Source of the DNA: Anaerolineae bacterium
GTDB taxonomy: Bacteria; Pseudomonadota; Alphaproteobacteria; DSM-16000; Inquilinaceae
Direction: 5' to 3'
Length of the DNA: 50,042 bases
Assembly: GCA_028285185.1 (NCBI GenBank)
Contig: JANQQD010000336.1
Location: 1-50,042 of the forward strand
The notes beneath the pieces were generated by a model. The model was not told the origin of the DNA and made no database searches. It was given only the letters and a program-made list of their open reading frames with translations. Position numbers and translations under genes: made by a program. Below, one piece after another: positions 24,248 through 32,582 of the stretch (positions are counted from its first letter, which is position 1; each line of letters begins with the position of its first letter).

Positions 24248-27200
24248 CGCGGATCGGCCGCCTGCGCACCGACAGGGAAGCGGGCTACATACCCCAGAAA
24301 CGCGTTCAAGAGACGCGGGTCGTTCGGTCCGGTCAGTTGCGGGATGCCGGCAGCTGCCGCCTCGCTTGTGAGGCTGGCCTCATAAAACGCCTGCCGATCC
24401 TCAAGCGGGATGTCGGACAGTTCGTCGATCTCACGCGCCAGGATTTCCGAAGGTCCGAACAGGCCACCGTTGACCTCGAATTCCCGGAACAGCAGGCCGT
24501 TGATGATGCTCTGCCGCTCGTCGATGCCGAGTGCCCGGTCTTGGGCCCGTTCTTCAGCGGCTATCGCATTGGCCAGGACCAGCGTCAGGCGGGCCCGTTG
24601 CGCCTGGACCCGATCGTCATTGCGCTGAAGTTCAGGGAACTGGTCCAGGCTCGCCGTGATCTGCTGCCGCACGTTCAACGGTGCCGCTGCGGCATCTGGA
24701 CTGAGGCGCTGGCGGGCGTTCTCTTGCTCTGTTCGAATACGATTGTAGTCAGCCGGGGCAAGCACTGCCCGGTAACGCTCCAGAGGCTCCCGAGCCAGCT
24801 GCTCATCCGGCATGGCCCACAGCCGGGCAAACTCCCGTTCATCGGTTCGTGGCGCGAACCGCTGCCGCTCGTAGAGCGCTACGGCGTCCATGCCGTCCGG
24901 GCCCAGAGACGCCTGCATGGCCGGCGGCAGACGTCCGGCACTCATGCCCTGATCGATCATCTGATACGCTTGGGCAAGGAGCTGTTCGCGCTCCACTTCC
25001 AGGGCATCGCGATTGGACGCATGCCGGCGATCGAGCTCCTCGATCATCTCGGCCTGCATCACGGAATCGCCTACGTCCCGCTCGATCGCCCGCCGGGCTC
25101 GGAGATAACGCTCGCGTTCGGCGTTCTCACGCGCCGTCAGCGCCGTCTGCGGCGTCTGTGATGGCGACCCGGGCTGTTCCGGGCCCGATGGACTGACGGT
25201 GATGGTAAGGGCATCAGCGGGCGTTGCTGACGCCGGGGGAGGTAGGGCGCTCAGACCACCGGCCGCCGGATCATCGACACGGCGAGACGACCAGTCGGCA
25301 ATCATCTGCTCGAATGTGCGATCGGACGCCAGCTGCGTCTCGACCTCGGACGTCGGTGCTACGGCCGGCGCGCTTCGGGACGGCTCGGCAAGGTCAATAG
25401 GCGCGGGACGGCCCTGCACCAAGCCGATCGCCCGTTCTGCCAGGTCCAGATAGGACTCGCGCGTATAGTGAATGCCGTCTCCGAAGTCGGCTTCGCCCGG
25501 CGGCATGTAGACGGCCCCAACGTCGACCGCCATCACCTCCGCCATACGGTTGAAGGCCGCCGCTTCTTCACGGAACTCCGGCATCCCGATAACGACCGCC
25601 TGGCCGCCGCGGCTCGAAATGGTCGCCAGCGCCTCCCGCAGCCGGGCCCCATAGCGAGGAGGGGAAAGCGCCATGACGTCGTTGGCGCCAACGGAGACAA
25701 GCACGATGTCGCCGGGGCTGATGTCACCCAGGTCCGGCAGTTGACCGTTCACGAAGCCGGCGCCGACAACCCCTCTCGCCTCGATGTCGTCATGGAAGCC
25801 ATAGCCGACGGCCAGGCTGTCACCCCAGGCGATGACCCTGGCGGCACCCATGTCCTCGGGGGCGTTGATCTCATCCGGTCCCATCGGCACGGGTCGGGAC
25901 GCTGACCGCTGACCAGCGAGAGGCTCAAGCGGCACGCGCTCAACGGCGCCGACGGCAGCACTCTCCGCGGTCGCGTCGGCAGCGACTGCGGTGGATATCT
26001 GCCCGCCTCGCTCTGCCCATTGCCCCGCGCCAACGCCGCGGAGACGATCGAAGACCCCGCGATAGCCCGTAGACGGTATGCCCAGCAGAAAGCCTCTGGT
26101 CTCTTCGATCGGAATGCGATGCGCCCACTCCAGCTCACTGATCTCGCCGGTTCGCGGATCGCCGATGCTCTGCAGCCACTCGTCCACACGTCCGGGCCCG
26201 GCGTTGTAGGCCGCGGCGGCAAGAGCCACGCTGCCGCCGTACCGCGACGTCATCTGCGCCAGATAGGTGCGCCCGTAGCGCCGACTGTTCTCGGGAACCT
26301 GAAGCCATTCGACGAGCTCGGCTTCGGGAAGCTCCGCAACGCGCCGCTCCCCCAGATCGCGAGCGATGTCACGCGCCGTGCTCGGCAGCACCTGCATCAC
26401 ACCGACGGCACCGGCGTGGCTGATCGCGTTTGCCGCCGACCCTTCCGAACCCTCGATCGCCTGATAGAACGCCTCGGTCGGCCCGCTGCCCGGCATGACA
26501 GCCGGCATCGACACGCCTGACCCCGTCCGGGCATGCACCGGAGCAGCGACAGCCGGCGGCACGGCCCCGTCATTCCACGCCGCATCGACGCCCGCAGCGA
26601 TCATCTCCTGCCGCGTCCCGGCGGCAACGGTCCGCTCGATGGCGCCGAGATTCACACCGCCCATCTGCCCTCGGTAATGGGACAGATACGAAGCGGCCCG
26701 GTTGACCTGACCGTTGGCCAGGTAGTTGTTGATGACCGTTTCGTGGATCTGAGCCGGCCCGCGCGTCCGCCAGGCGGAGATGTCCGCGGGCAGCATCCAG
26801 GCACCAGCAGTGTCCAGACTGGTACGGAAGGTCTGCAGCGCTTCCTGAGGCGAGACCGTTCCGTTCCACACGCCCGCCCGCAGCGTCTCGAATTGGCCTT
26901 CGAACTGCGAGGTTCGCTGAGCCTGATAGGCGTTATGCTGGAACCGCAGGGCCCGTGACCGGATGCCGGAGCCGATCGACAGGAACCGCGCGGACGCCAG
27001 ATTGCCCGCCTCTGTCGATGGTGCGCCGGCCAGGACGCGCTCCTGATACGCGTTCCACTCGGTCAGCATCTGGTTCGCGTACCCGGTGGCCCCTTCGCCT
27101 GCCTGTTGCTGAAGCTCCAACTCCCGCTGAGACCAGAAGTTCAGCGCATCGGCGCTCACCTGATCGGCCCACGCGTCGGCTTCCTCCCGCTGCTGCTGCT

Positions 27201-27354
27201 CGACCATCGCCCCCAGCATCTCCAGACCTTCGGCGGCCTGTTGAGCCACGGCGCCTGCATACGGATTGAGGTTGCCGACCGTCGGCATCTGCGGCGATGA
27301 CACGCCTGACTGGCCGAAAGCGCTACGCGGTATCCTAGGCATGGGCAGGCTCAC
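24244..27354 (-). CDS. Virion protein with lytic transglycosylase and SGNH hydrolase domains (1036 aa)
   Basis: The N-terminal 270 residues are helical and resemble internal virion proteins. A soluble lytic transglycosylase domain follows (about 290-420): catalytic Glu301 or Glu304, AISHAGAVGVMQVLPSTA, and AAYNAGPGRV at 380-389. Residues 505-645 form an SGNH/GDSL hydrolase with GDS (Ser513), GAND (556-559) and DGIHYT (Asp626, His629). A helical C-terminal region with the LPD/ejection-protein look completes it. The likely role is local opening of the peptidoglycan during DNA ejection. The SGNH part could remove acetyl groups that block the transglycosylase. The gene overlaps both neighbours (20 nt and 4 nt). 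Confidence 0.88.
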   Translation of the reverse strand: MSLPMPRIPRSAFGQSGVSSPQMPTVGNLNPYAGAVAQQAAEGLEMLGAMVEQQQREEADAWADQVSADALNFWSQRELELQQQAGEGATGYANQMLTEWNAYQERVLAGAPSTEAGNLASARFLSIGSGIRSRALRFQHNAYQAQRTSQFEGQFETLRAGVWNGTVSPQEALQTFRTSLDTAGAWMLPADISAWRTRGPAQIHETVINNYLANGQVNRAASYLSHYRGQMGGVNLGAIERTVAAGTRQEMIAAGVDAAWNDGAVPPAVAAPVHARTGSGVSMPAVMPGSGPTEAFYQAIEGSEGSAANAISHAGAVGVMQVLPSTARDIARDLGERRVAELPEAELVEWLQVPENSRRYGRTYLAQMTSRYGGSVALAAAAYNAGPGRVDEWLQSIGDPRTGEISELEWAHRIPIEETRGFLLGIPSTGYRGVFDRLRGVGAGQWAERGGQISTAVAADATAESAAVGAVERVPLEPLAGQRSASRPVPMGPDEINAPEDMGAARVIAWGDSLAVGYGFHDDIEARGVVGAGFVNGQLPDLGDISPGDIVLVSVGANDVMALSPPRYGARLREALATISSRGGQAVVIGMPEFREEAAAFNRMAEVMAVDVGAVYMPPGEADFGDGIHYTRESYLDLAERAIGLVQGRPAPIDLAEPSRSAPAVAPTSEVETQLASDRTFEQMIADWSSRRVDDPAAGGLSALPPPASATPADALTITVSPSGPEQPGSPSQTPQTALTARENAERERYLRARRAIERDVGDSVMQAEMIEELDRRHASNRDALEVEREQLLAQAYQMIDQGMSAGRLPPAMQASLGPDGMDAVALYERQRFAPRTDEREFARLWAMPDEQLAREPLERYRAVLAPADYNRIRTEQENARQRLSPDAAAAPLNVRQQITASLDQFPELQRNDDRVQAQRARLTLVLANAIAAEERAQDRALGIDERQSIINGLLFREFEVNGGLFGPSEILAREIDELSDIPLEDRQAFYEASLTSEAAAAGIPQLTGPNDPRLLNAFLGYVARFPVGAQAADPR

Positions 27355-27658
27355 CGGTCGCTGTGTAGATCTCCCACAGCTTCTCGCCGCATTCGCGCTC
27401 CAGATCGTCGATATCGCGATCGACGCGCTCCAGCTGGCTGGCTAGGTGGGCGAGATCGACCAGCACTGCCTCTGGATCGATCATATCGTGTTCGTCGACC
27501 ATTCGGCGTGTCGCAGCGTGGCTTTCCCAGCGCTGCCGATTGCGCACCCTGGCCGCCTTGGTCCATTCAAGGGACGCACGCCAGAAGTCGGCACCAAGGG
27601 GTTCGTCGGTGTCGCGGTAGATGGCGCTGCCGCAGGTCACCCTCTCGCCGGGGGTCAT
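27335..27658 (-). CDS. Small late-block protein (107 aa)
   Basis: The product is charged and helical (HLASQLERVDRDIDDLEREC forms a short coiled coil), with no membrane segment. It starts 1 nt after the tail fibre stop and its end overlaps the transglycosylase gene by 20 nt, so it is locked into the late operon. A small structural or chaperone role is possible. No family recognised. Confidence 0.7.
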   Translation of the reverse strand: MTPGERVTCGSAIYRDTDEPLGADFWRASLEWTKAARVRNRQRWESHAATRRMVDEHDMIDPEAVLVDLAHLASQLERVDRDIDDLERECGEKLWEIYTATGEPAHA

Positions 27659-27659
27659 G

Positions 27660-28949
27660 TCACCGAGCCATCAGGTAAAGTGCACCGGCATCGAACGTCG
27701 CCGTCCCACCGACCGTGGTGATGCTGACGCGGTCCAGCGTGGCGGACAGCGTCTTCTCGCCGAATGGCATCATGAGCGGGCCGTTGGAACTTGTGACGAT
27801 CAGGTGCCCGCTCACGGCCCATGTGTTGCCGGTCAGCTTCAGCAGCCGGATCGTGCCGTTGATCGTGTCTGCGGCGTCGTAGTCGGCGCCCGTGGTGAGC
27901 TGGAAACCCGTCGTGGCCGTGTCCGTCGACAGGCCGACGCCGGCAACATATCGGTGAATGGTGCTGCTATAGCCAGACGTCTCCAGTCCGCCGCTGTCAC
28001 CAATCTGCAGCAGCAACTCCTGATTGTCCGTGTTCATGGACACGCCGTCGAAGTACAGGCCGATCTCGGATAGGGCGGTCACACCCGTGATTGTGACGCT
28101 CGTCCCGCTGGTCGTCGCGGCACTGGCCGTGCTGCCCCATGACCCGTCGTTCGCCAGAGCGGCAATCGCCTGCGACACGCGCTGCGGAGACATGGCCCGG
28201 ATGGCGGTTTCAGTGCCCGCCTCCATCTCGGCTTGCGATGCTGCGGCAACCCATACCGGGTCTGTGCCGTCGCTGGATAGTACGGCCCCGCTGGCGCCCA
28301 CCCCGAGCCTTGCCTCTCCGCTGTCGCCCTCATAAGCCAGGTCGCCGCGGGTGGTCATGACGTCCTTGAGGCCGCCAATCGTGCCCAGCACCGCATCGCC
28401 GTCGGCATCGTCAAGGAACGTCTCGGCAAACGCCGTGATCGTCAGCGCGCTGGCATCGACGACCGTGACCGACACGGCCTCCAACGCCGTCGCGGCGCTG
28501 TTCCACCGGATGAACTGATTGGCCGTGCCTTCCGGGAAATCGACGTCCGTCTTGCTCGACGACTTCACCAGCTTGACCGCCCGGGTCATCTCTTCGTCGA
28601 TCTGCTGACAAATCATCGTCAGCTTATCGAGCGCCGTTTCCAGCGTCTCCGCGGGCAGCGGGTCGCCTTCGGTGAGGTCGGTCTCCTGATTGATCGTCAC
28701 GTCCCGCAAGATCGTCAGCGTCTCGCCGGATGCGGGCGCCGACGTCGCTGCGAGAGTACCGCCAGCGGGGTTGCCGGCACCCGACAGCGTGTAGTCCGAG
28801 TTGAGCGACCATGTGGTTTCTGTGCCGCTCGCTTCACTGCGGATGGCTTTGATGTCGGCGTCGGCGAGGAACTTGAACGGTATCGGAAACGATGTCGAAG
28901 CACCGTCACCGGCATACGAGATGCGCGACGTGCTGCTGGAGAGGGTCAT
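27660..28949 (-). CDS. Phage tail fibre with T7 gp17-like N-terminal domain (429 aa)
   Basis: The first ~140 residues (SRISYAGDGASTSFPIPFKF, DYTLSGAGNPAGGTL, ETLTILRDVTINQETDLTEG, LETALDKLTMICQQIDEEM) follow the T7 gp17 N-terminal domain that docks fibres onto a podovirus tail. The middle holds a tail-fibre repeat region and the end is a Ser/Thr/Gly-rich beta domain, the likely receptor-binding tip. The start overlaps the stop of a 22-aa ORF by 4 nt. In T7-like virions this domain binds the tail tube proteins, which are absent from this element, so a partner tail would have to come from elsewhere. Confidence 0.9.
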   Translation of the reverse strand: MTLSSSTSRISYAGDGASTSFPIPFKFLADADIKAIRSEASGTETTWSLNSDYTLSGAGNPAGGTLAATSAPASGETLTILRDVTINQETDLTEGDPLPAETLETALDKLTMICQQIDEEMTRAVKLVKSSSKTDVDFPEGTANQFIRWNSAATALEAVSVTVVDASALTITAFAETFLDDADGDAVLGTIGGLKDVMTTRGDLAYEGDSGEARLGVGASGAVLSSDGTDPVWVAAASQAEMEAGTETAIRAMSPQRVSQAIAALANDGSWGSTASAATTSGTSVTITGVTALSEIGLYFDGVSMNTDNQELLLQIGDSGGLETSGYSSTIHRYVAGVGLSTDTATTGFQLTTGADYDAADTINGTIRLLKLTGNTWAVSGHLIVTSSNGPLMMPFGEKTLSATLDRVSITTVGGTATFDAGALYLMAR

Positions 28950-29014
28950 CGGCCTGACCCTTCAACTGTGGCCATACCGCCGGCCACGTTCAGGCCAGGC
29001 TTGGTCGTTGGCAT
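28946..29014 (-). CDS. 22-aa ORF coupling large terminase to tail fibre
   Basis: The codons after the terminase stop encode a 22-residue peptide (MPTTKPGLNVAGGMATV..., ending GSGR). Its ATG shares a base with the terminase TGA, AAGGAGG lies just upstream inside the terminase gene, and its TGA overlaps the tail fibre ATG (ATGA). The strong ribosome site and double overlap argue that it is translated. It may be only a coupling leader, since the peptide has no recognisable feature. Confidence 0.5.
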   Translation of the reverse strand: MPTTKPGLNVAGGMATVEGSGR

Positions 29015-30375
29015 CAGAGATATCCTCCTTGTTGAAAGCCGAATTCGAGGGGCGAATAGCCAAGTCCAGCTTGGAAATCCGGGTCGTCTCGCGGGTCCAG
29101 AATCGCCTGAGTCGGGATGGGCCGGTCATCAGGGCGGGGGTCGCGTGAGGCCGTTGCGAACGTCCGAAAGGCATCGGCCGCGTGGCTGTGCTCGTCATGC
29201 AACGGATGCTGGCTGTAGGTGCCGGCCTCCGGATTGTACGCCCGCCGGTACTGCCGCAGATGGTCGAGGCCTTCGGCGCACTTCTCCTTGTCGAAAGCAC
29301 ACTTCGGCAGGATCGTCCGCACCGCCTGGATGCCATCGGCGACTCCCTGCCGCCGGGCGACATTGGCCCGGATGCCCAGTGACCCCAGCACCTCGACCCG
29401 GCTACGGCCGGTGCCGAGCTCCTTCACCTCTGCGTCGTGCGGCAGGTAGTGGTTCCCGTAGGTGTAGGGCCTTTCCTTCAGGATCTGGGCATAGTGGTCC
29501 AGGCCAGCGCCACTGCTGGCGTAGTAGTCGATCACCCGGTAATCGAACGGCGACTTCTGGAGGAACCAGATCCCAGTCTGGTCATCCATGCCCAGATCCC
29601 AAGCCGTGTCAGTCAGCATCTTGGGATCGTGGGGGATGTGCGTGATCTTGCCGTCGTCTTCCAGCTTGTCGATGATGCCGCCGTAGTACGTTGCGGCGTC
29701 GCCGGCTTCGAAGCTGCAGTAGTACTCTTGTCGGAACAGCCCTTCGTCGGCCAGGATCTTGCGGGCCATGTCGAGGGCTTCAGCCGACATGACGCCCGTA
29801 TCGTCAACCGTCAGCGTCTGCGCGAACCAGGCCGGATCTTCCTTGGCCGCCTGCATCAGCTTGTAGAAGTGATTGCGGCCACGCGGCGTGCTGATGAAGA
29901 CCGCGACGCCATCGTTCTCCATCAGGATCGGCGACAGGTACTGCCACGCCCGCGGGTCGCTGAGCGCATACTCGCTGAAGGTGATCCAGACGGGGTTGGT
30001 CGAGAGAAGGCTCTCGTAGTTGTCCGATCCGGCGAGCTGGAAGATCGAGCCGTTCTTCAGCTCGATCCGCATGTCGGCCTCGTGGGTGGCCTTCCGGATA
30101 GCCCGCGGAAAGGCACTGTCCATGAAGCTGACGCCGTCCTTCGTCCGGCCCAGCCAGTAAGCCCGCCGGCTCTGGTTCGCCAGCGGCGCCATGTGCAGAT
30201 GCAGGCCGACCCTCCGCTGTGCGTGGTGGGCGGCGAGGTGGATCATGGCCAAGTCTTTGCCGGCCCGGCGGTGCCACGCCAGACAGGCGAACCGCGTGCC
30301 GTTGGCCACGGCGTGCAGCACAGGCTGCTGATAATGCCTCGGAACCCAGAGGCTAGCGCTGGCGGACATGCGCAA
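29014..30375 (-). CDS. Terminase large subunit (453 aa)
   Basis: This is the motor and nuclease that packages DNA into a procapsid. The ATPase part has a Walker A-like RRAGKD (36-41), Walker B ITFSE with Glu135, and the coupling motif FISTPRGRNHFYKL (160-173). The nuclease part has TAWDLGMDD with Asp260 and HSHAADAFR with Asp401. Length and motif order are complete, so the enzyme should be active. Its start overlaps the small subunit gene by 23 nt. The next gene in most phages would be the portal, but none follows here. Confidence 0.95.
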   Translation of the reverse strand: MRMSASASLWVPRHYQQPVLHAVANGTRFACLAWHRRAGKDLAMIHLAAHHAQRRVGLHLHMAPLANQSRRAYWLGRTKDGVSFMDSAFPRAIRKATHEADMRIELKNGSIFQLAGSDNYESLLSTNPVWITFSEYALSDPRAWQYLSPILMENDGVAVFISTPRGRNHFYKLMQAAKEDPAWFAQTLTVDDTGVMSAEALDMARKILADEGLFRQEYYCSFEAGDAATYYGGIIDKLEDDGKITHIPHDPKMLTDTAWDLGMDDQTGIWFLQKSPFDYRVIDYYASSGAGLDHYAQILKERPYTYGNHYLPHDAEVKELGTGRSRVEVLGSLGIRANVARRQGVADGIQAVRTILPKCAFDKEKCAEGLDHLRQYRRAYNPEAGTYSQHPLHDEHSHAADAFRTFATASRDPRPDDRPIPTQAILDPRDDPDFQAGLGYSPLEFGFQQGGYL

Positions 30376-30832
30376 CCCTCTCCGCCAGCTTGTCCAGCGC
30401 CTCGGGGGTGAGAGTGGAGAAGTCGATCATCACGACGCTGGCTTCGGCCGCCGCGCCATTGGCGCCCTTACCGAAGGGGGCTGCCGGCTTCGGGATGTGG
30501 CCGCGCATGTCGGCGATCAGCTTGTCGTAGTTGAAGGCCGCGGACATCTGCTTGGCCTCCACTGCCTTCGCGCGCATGCCTTCCAGATGCTGGATGGTGT
30601 CGACGAGCGTGACGCCCGTTGCCTCTTCCAGCGCAGTCGCATCCTGCCGCAGAGCTTCCTGCATCGCCGTGTTCGTGGCCATGCGGCGGACGAAGCGGGA
30701 TACCGTCGCGCCACCGTCGTGACCCGTCGCTTCGATCGCGGCGTCACGGTCGCTTAGCCCACGCCGTTTGGCGGACAGGTAGGCTCGCATCTGCTGGGAC
30801 CAGCGGCGGGTTCGGTCCGCGGTTTCGTGCAT
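30353..30832 (-). CDS. Terminase small subunit (159 aa)
   Basis: I choose the Met at 30832 because the longer reading to 30961 runs through an AT-rich, promoter-like leader and gives an atypical N terminus. The product begins with a DNA-binding-type helical region (RAYLSAKRRGLSDRDAAIEA, then TVSRFVRRMATN) and ends with a basic tail, as in small terminases that recognise the packaging site. It overlaps the large subunit gene by 23 nt. Assignment rests on position and layout more than on strong motifs. Confidence 0.75.
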   Translation of the reverse strand: MHETADRTRRWSQQMRAYLSAKRRGLSDRDAAIEATGHDGGATVSRFVRRMATNTAMQEALRQDATALEEATGVTLVDTIQHLEGMRAKAVEAKQMSAAFNYDKLIADMRGHIPKPAAPFGKGANGAAAEASVVMIDFSTLTPEALDKLAERVAHVRQR

Positions 30833-30846
30833 CTCGTGGTGCCTTG

Positions 30847-30894
30847 GTGGTACCAAATTATCGTCAGTGTCATTGCTGTCCGAAAATATGTCAA
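30847..30894 (-). promoter_or_regulatory. Candidate late promoter with GGTACC operator
   Basis: On the minus strand a perfect TTGACA (30894-30889) is followed after 17 nt by a weak -10 (GACACT, 30871-30866). A copy of the element-end motif GTGGTACC/GGTACCAC lies just downstream at 30847-30854, upstream of the small terminase start. The AT-rich stretch 30845-30960 stands out locally. The poor -10 suggests activator dependence; promoter status is inference. Confidence 0.35.
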
Positions 30895-31064
30895 GGATAT
30901 CAAAGATGATATGACGTACAGAGGCCAATAGAGCCACTGATGAATGATCAGTTTCTGCCATTGTCGACCGTGAGTTCGGCGACTAGTCGCGGAAGGGTAG
31001 ATTGGCAACCACGTCCTCCCGATCTCGCGCACAAGGAAAGACGCGGGTGGCTTGGATAGATCGT

Positions 31065-31199
31065 TCAATGATGCGCCTGCTGCACGCCACGTTGAGCGTT
31101 CAAGGCGGCCAGAAGGGGCGCATCGACGGCGGCATAGTCTTCATCCGTCCAATCGATGTGGTCAGCCAGGACGGCACGCAGTTCGATGGGATTGTCCAC
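31065..31199 (-). CDS. Short acidic protein (44 aa)
   Basis: A GTG at 31199 with AAAGGAACC just upstream opens a frame reading DNPIELRAVLADHIDWTDED, then YAAVDAPLLAALNAQ. The acidic helical composition looks real; the longer reading from 31304 includes a low-complexity leader and is unlikely. It lies between the replication block and the terminase genes. It may be a small phage regulator or just a short unknown. Confidence 0.45.
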   Translation of the reverse strand: MDNPIELRAVLADHIDWTDEDYAAVDAPLLAALNAQRGVQQAHH

Positions 31200-31227
31200 G
31201 TTGGTTCCTTTCGTCTGTTCAGACTTC

Positions 31228-31254
31228 ACGGGCGGCGGCCAAAAGGCCGCCCGT
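31228..31254. terminator. Hairpin in the control region
   Basis: ACGGGCGGC (31228-31236) pairs perfectly with GCCGCCCGT (31246-31254) around a 9-nt loop. It lies between the end of the replication operon (31428) and the 44-aa ORF start (31199). There is no T-run on the minus strand, so it may be a processing or pausing structure rather than a terminator. Confidence 0.4.
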
Positions 31255-31280
31255 GGTATAGGGGGTATGGGGGTAGCCCC

Positions 31281-31398
31281 CCCCCCGCAAACAAACCCGC
31301 TCAAAAATCAATGGGTTAGCGAACCACCCCCGCACTCGCTTTGAGCCAGCCCGCCCGCGTAAAATCAATGACTTACGGGAAGCCTCCCCGCAAACCAT
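31281..31398. repeat. Short interspersed repeats, possible replication origin or regulatory region
   Basis: AAAATCAATG occurs at 31304-31313 and 31361-31370, each followed by two bases and TTA and preceded by CCCGC. CCCCGCAAAC flanks the set near 31283 and 31386. The second copy sits in a small inverted repeat (CGTAA...TTACG). The region is noncoding, next to the RepA-like ATPase gene. Iteron-like spacing suggests an origin, but only about two units are present. Confidence 0.45.
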
Positions 31399-31427
31399 AG
31401 GCGGTATGAGTTCAGCTCCACGCATCT

Positions 31428-32582
31428 CTAAGCTGTGACTCCGTTGGTAAGGACGATGCCGCGGACCTGTTTCCGATCGTTGTCGCGAAGGCCGGTATCA
31501 CCGATGGCGATCAGCCCCTGATCGAACGCAAGATCCATCGCGCGGGCCATGTCACGGACGGTGAAGCCATTGGCGACAGACATCTTGGCTGCGCGCTTCG
31601 GAGCATAGTTGCCGGCGCTCTTGTGCATGCTGAGCGCGACCCCCTGGCTATGACACCGCTGGACGGCAGCGAGGAATGCCTCAACCTTTCGCTGGTCGCT
31701 GACGTTGCGCTCGATAGTGCTGACGGTGTCCAGACCGCCGCCATAGCGTTCGAACCGTCCGTCCTGCCACCGGAGTTCGATATCCGAGCCGGTTGCCGCG
31801 TAGTTGGCTTTCCGTGTGCTGAGATGCCGGGCCCCAGGATCGGGCTCCTTTTCGTCTTCGTTCTTGGGCGCCTCGGGCTTGTGTAGGTACAACCTTGAGC
31901 GCACAGCGTTGTGCCAGGCGGTGGAGCCGGCATCGCCCGAACCGGAGGCCAGTCCGGCACGTGATGGGTGGTCGGCGAAAACGACGGCCGGGGCCAGGGC
32001 GCGCAGATGCTTGACGAAGTGGCGTACTTGAACGCGGTCATTTTCGTTGCCGGCGTAAACGTCGTGTCGGGAATCTAGAAGCAGCAGCGCCGCGCCGCTG
32101 TTGTCGACACGCTCCTTTAGCCAGCGATAGAAGCGGGTGGGTACGCCCTGCGCACGCTTGTCGAAGTCGACCAGTACGCTATCAAGCTTGTCGCGGCACA
32201 GGATGTCGAAGCGGTCGCTCAGGGCCCCTAGGCCGAGTTCATATGGCGCCAGAATGCCCGTAAGGCGGCGCATGAGTTCGACCTCGGGATCTTCGCAGAA
32301 TACGCCGATAGTGCGGCAACGAGCGGTGGGCAGACCGAGCCATTGGCGATTGACGGTCGTGTCGGCGCCGAGTTGGGAGATAAGGGTGGTCTTGCCGAGG
32401 CCGCCGTCACCGGACAGCATTGTGACGTTGTCGTTCGGGATCAGCTTGTTGACGACCCATTGCCGCGGCGGGATCGGCTGTCCGTGCCAGTTCATGAGGT
32501 TGACAACGGAGGCGTCGAAGTCCTCGACCGCTTCTTCGGCTTCTGCCTCAGACCGCTGCTGATAGCCGCGATATCCGCTCAC
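31428..32582 (-). CDS. RepA-like AAA ATPase (replicative helicase/loader type, 384 aa)
   Basis: A RecA-fold ATPase of the RepA/AAA_25 kind, with Walker A GDGGLGKTT (58-66) after NDNVTMLS, and a Walker B-like ALLLLDSRHDVYAGNEND. A C-terminal helical part (SVANGFTVRDMARAMDLAFD) may be a small wHTH. Such proteins are hexameric helicases or helicase loaders of plasmids and phage-like elements. Its start overlaps the primase gene by 4 nt (ATGA), so the two form a replication pair. Confidence 0.85.
   Translation of the reverse strand: MSGYRGYQQRSEAEAEEAVEDFDASVVNLMNWHGQPIPPRQWVVNKLIPNDNVTMLSGDGGLGKTTLISQLGADTTVNRQWLGLPTARCRTIGVFCEDPEVELMRRLTGILAPYELGLGALSDRFDILCRDKLDSVLVDFDKRAQGVPTRFYRWLKERVDNSGAALLLLDSRHDVYAGNENDRVQVRHFVKHLRALAPAVVFADHPSRAGLASGSGDAGSTAWHNAVRSRLYLHKPEAPKNEDEKEPDPGARHLSTRKANYAATGSDIELRWQDGRFERYGGGLDTVSTIERNVSDQRKVEAFLAAVQRCHSQGVALSMHKSAGNYAPKRAAKMSVANGFTVRDMARAMDLAFDQGLIAIGDTGLRDNDRKQVRGIVLTNGVTA

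Noticed and set aside
22646..25161. Long plus-strand ORFs (up to 579 aa) across this stretch
   Set aside because: They are antisense shadows of the giant virion genes, rich in Arg, Pro and Ala, with no recognisable domain.
30754..31068. Minus-strand ORF of 104 aa overlapping the small terminase start
   Set aside because: It runs out of frame through the AT-rich leader into the terminase gene; no support beyond being open.
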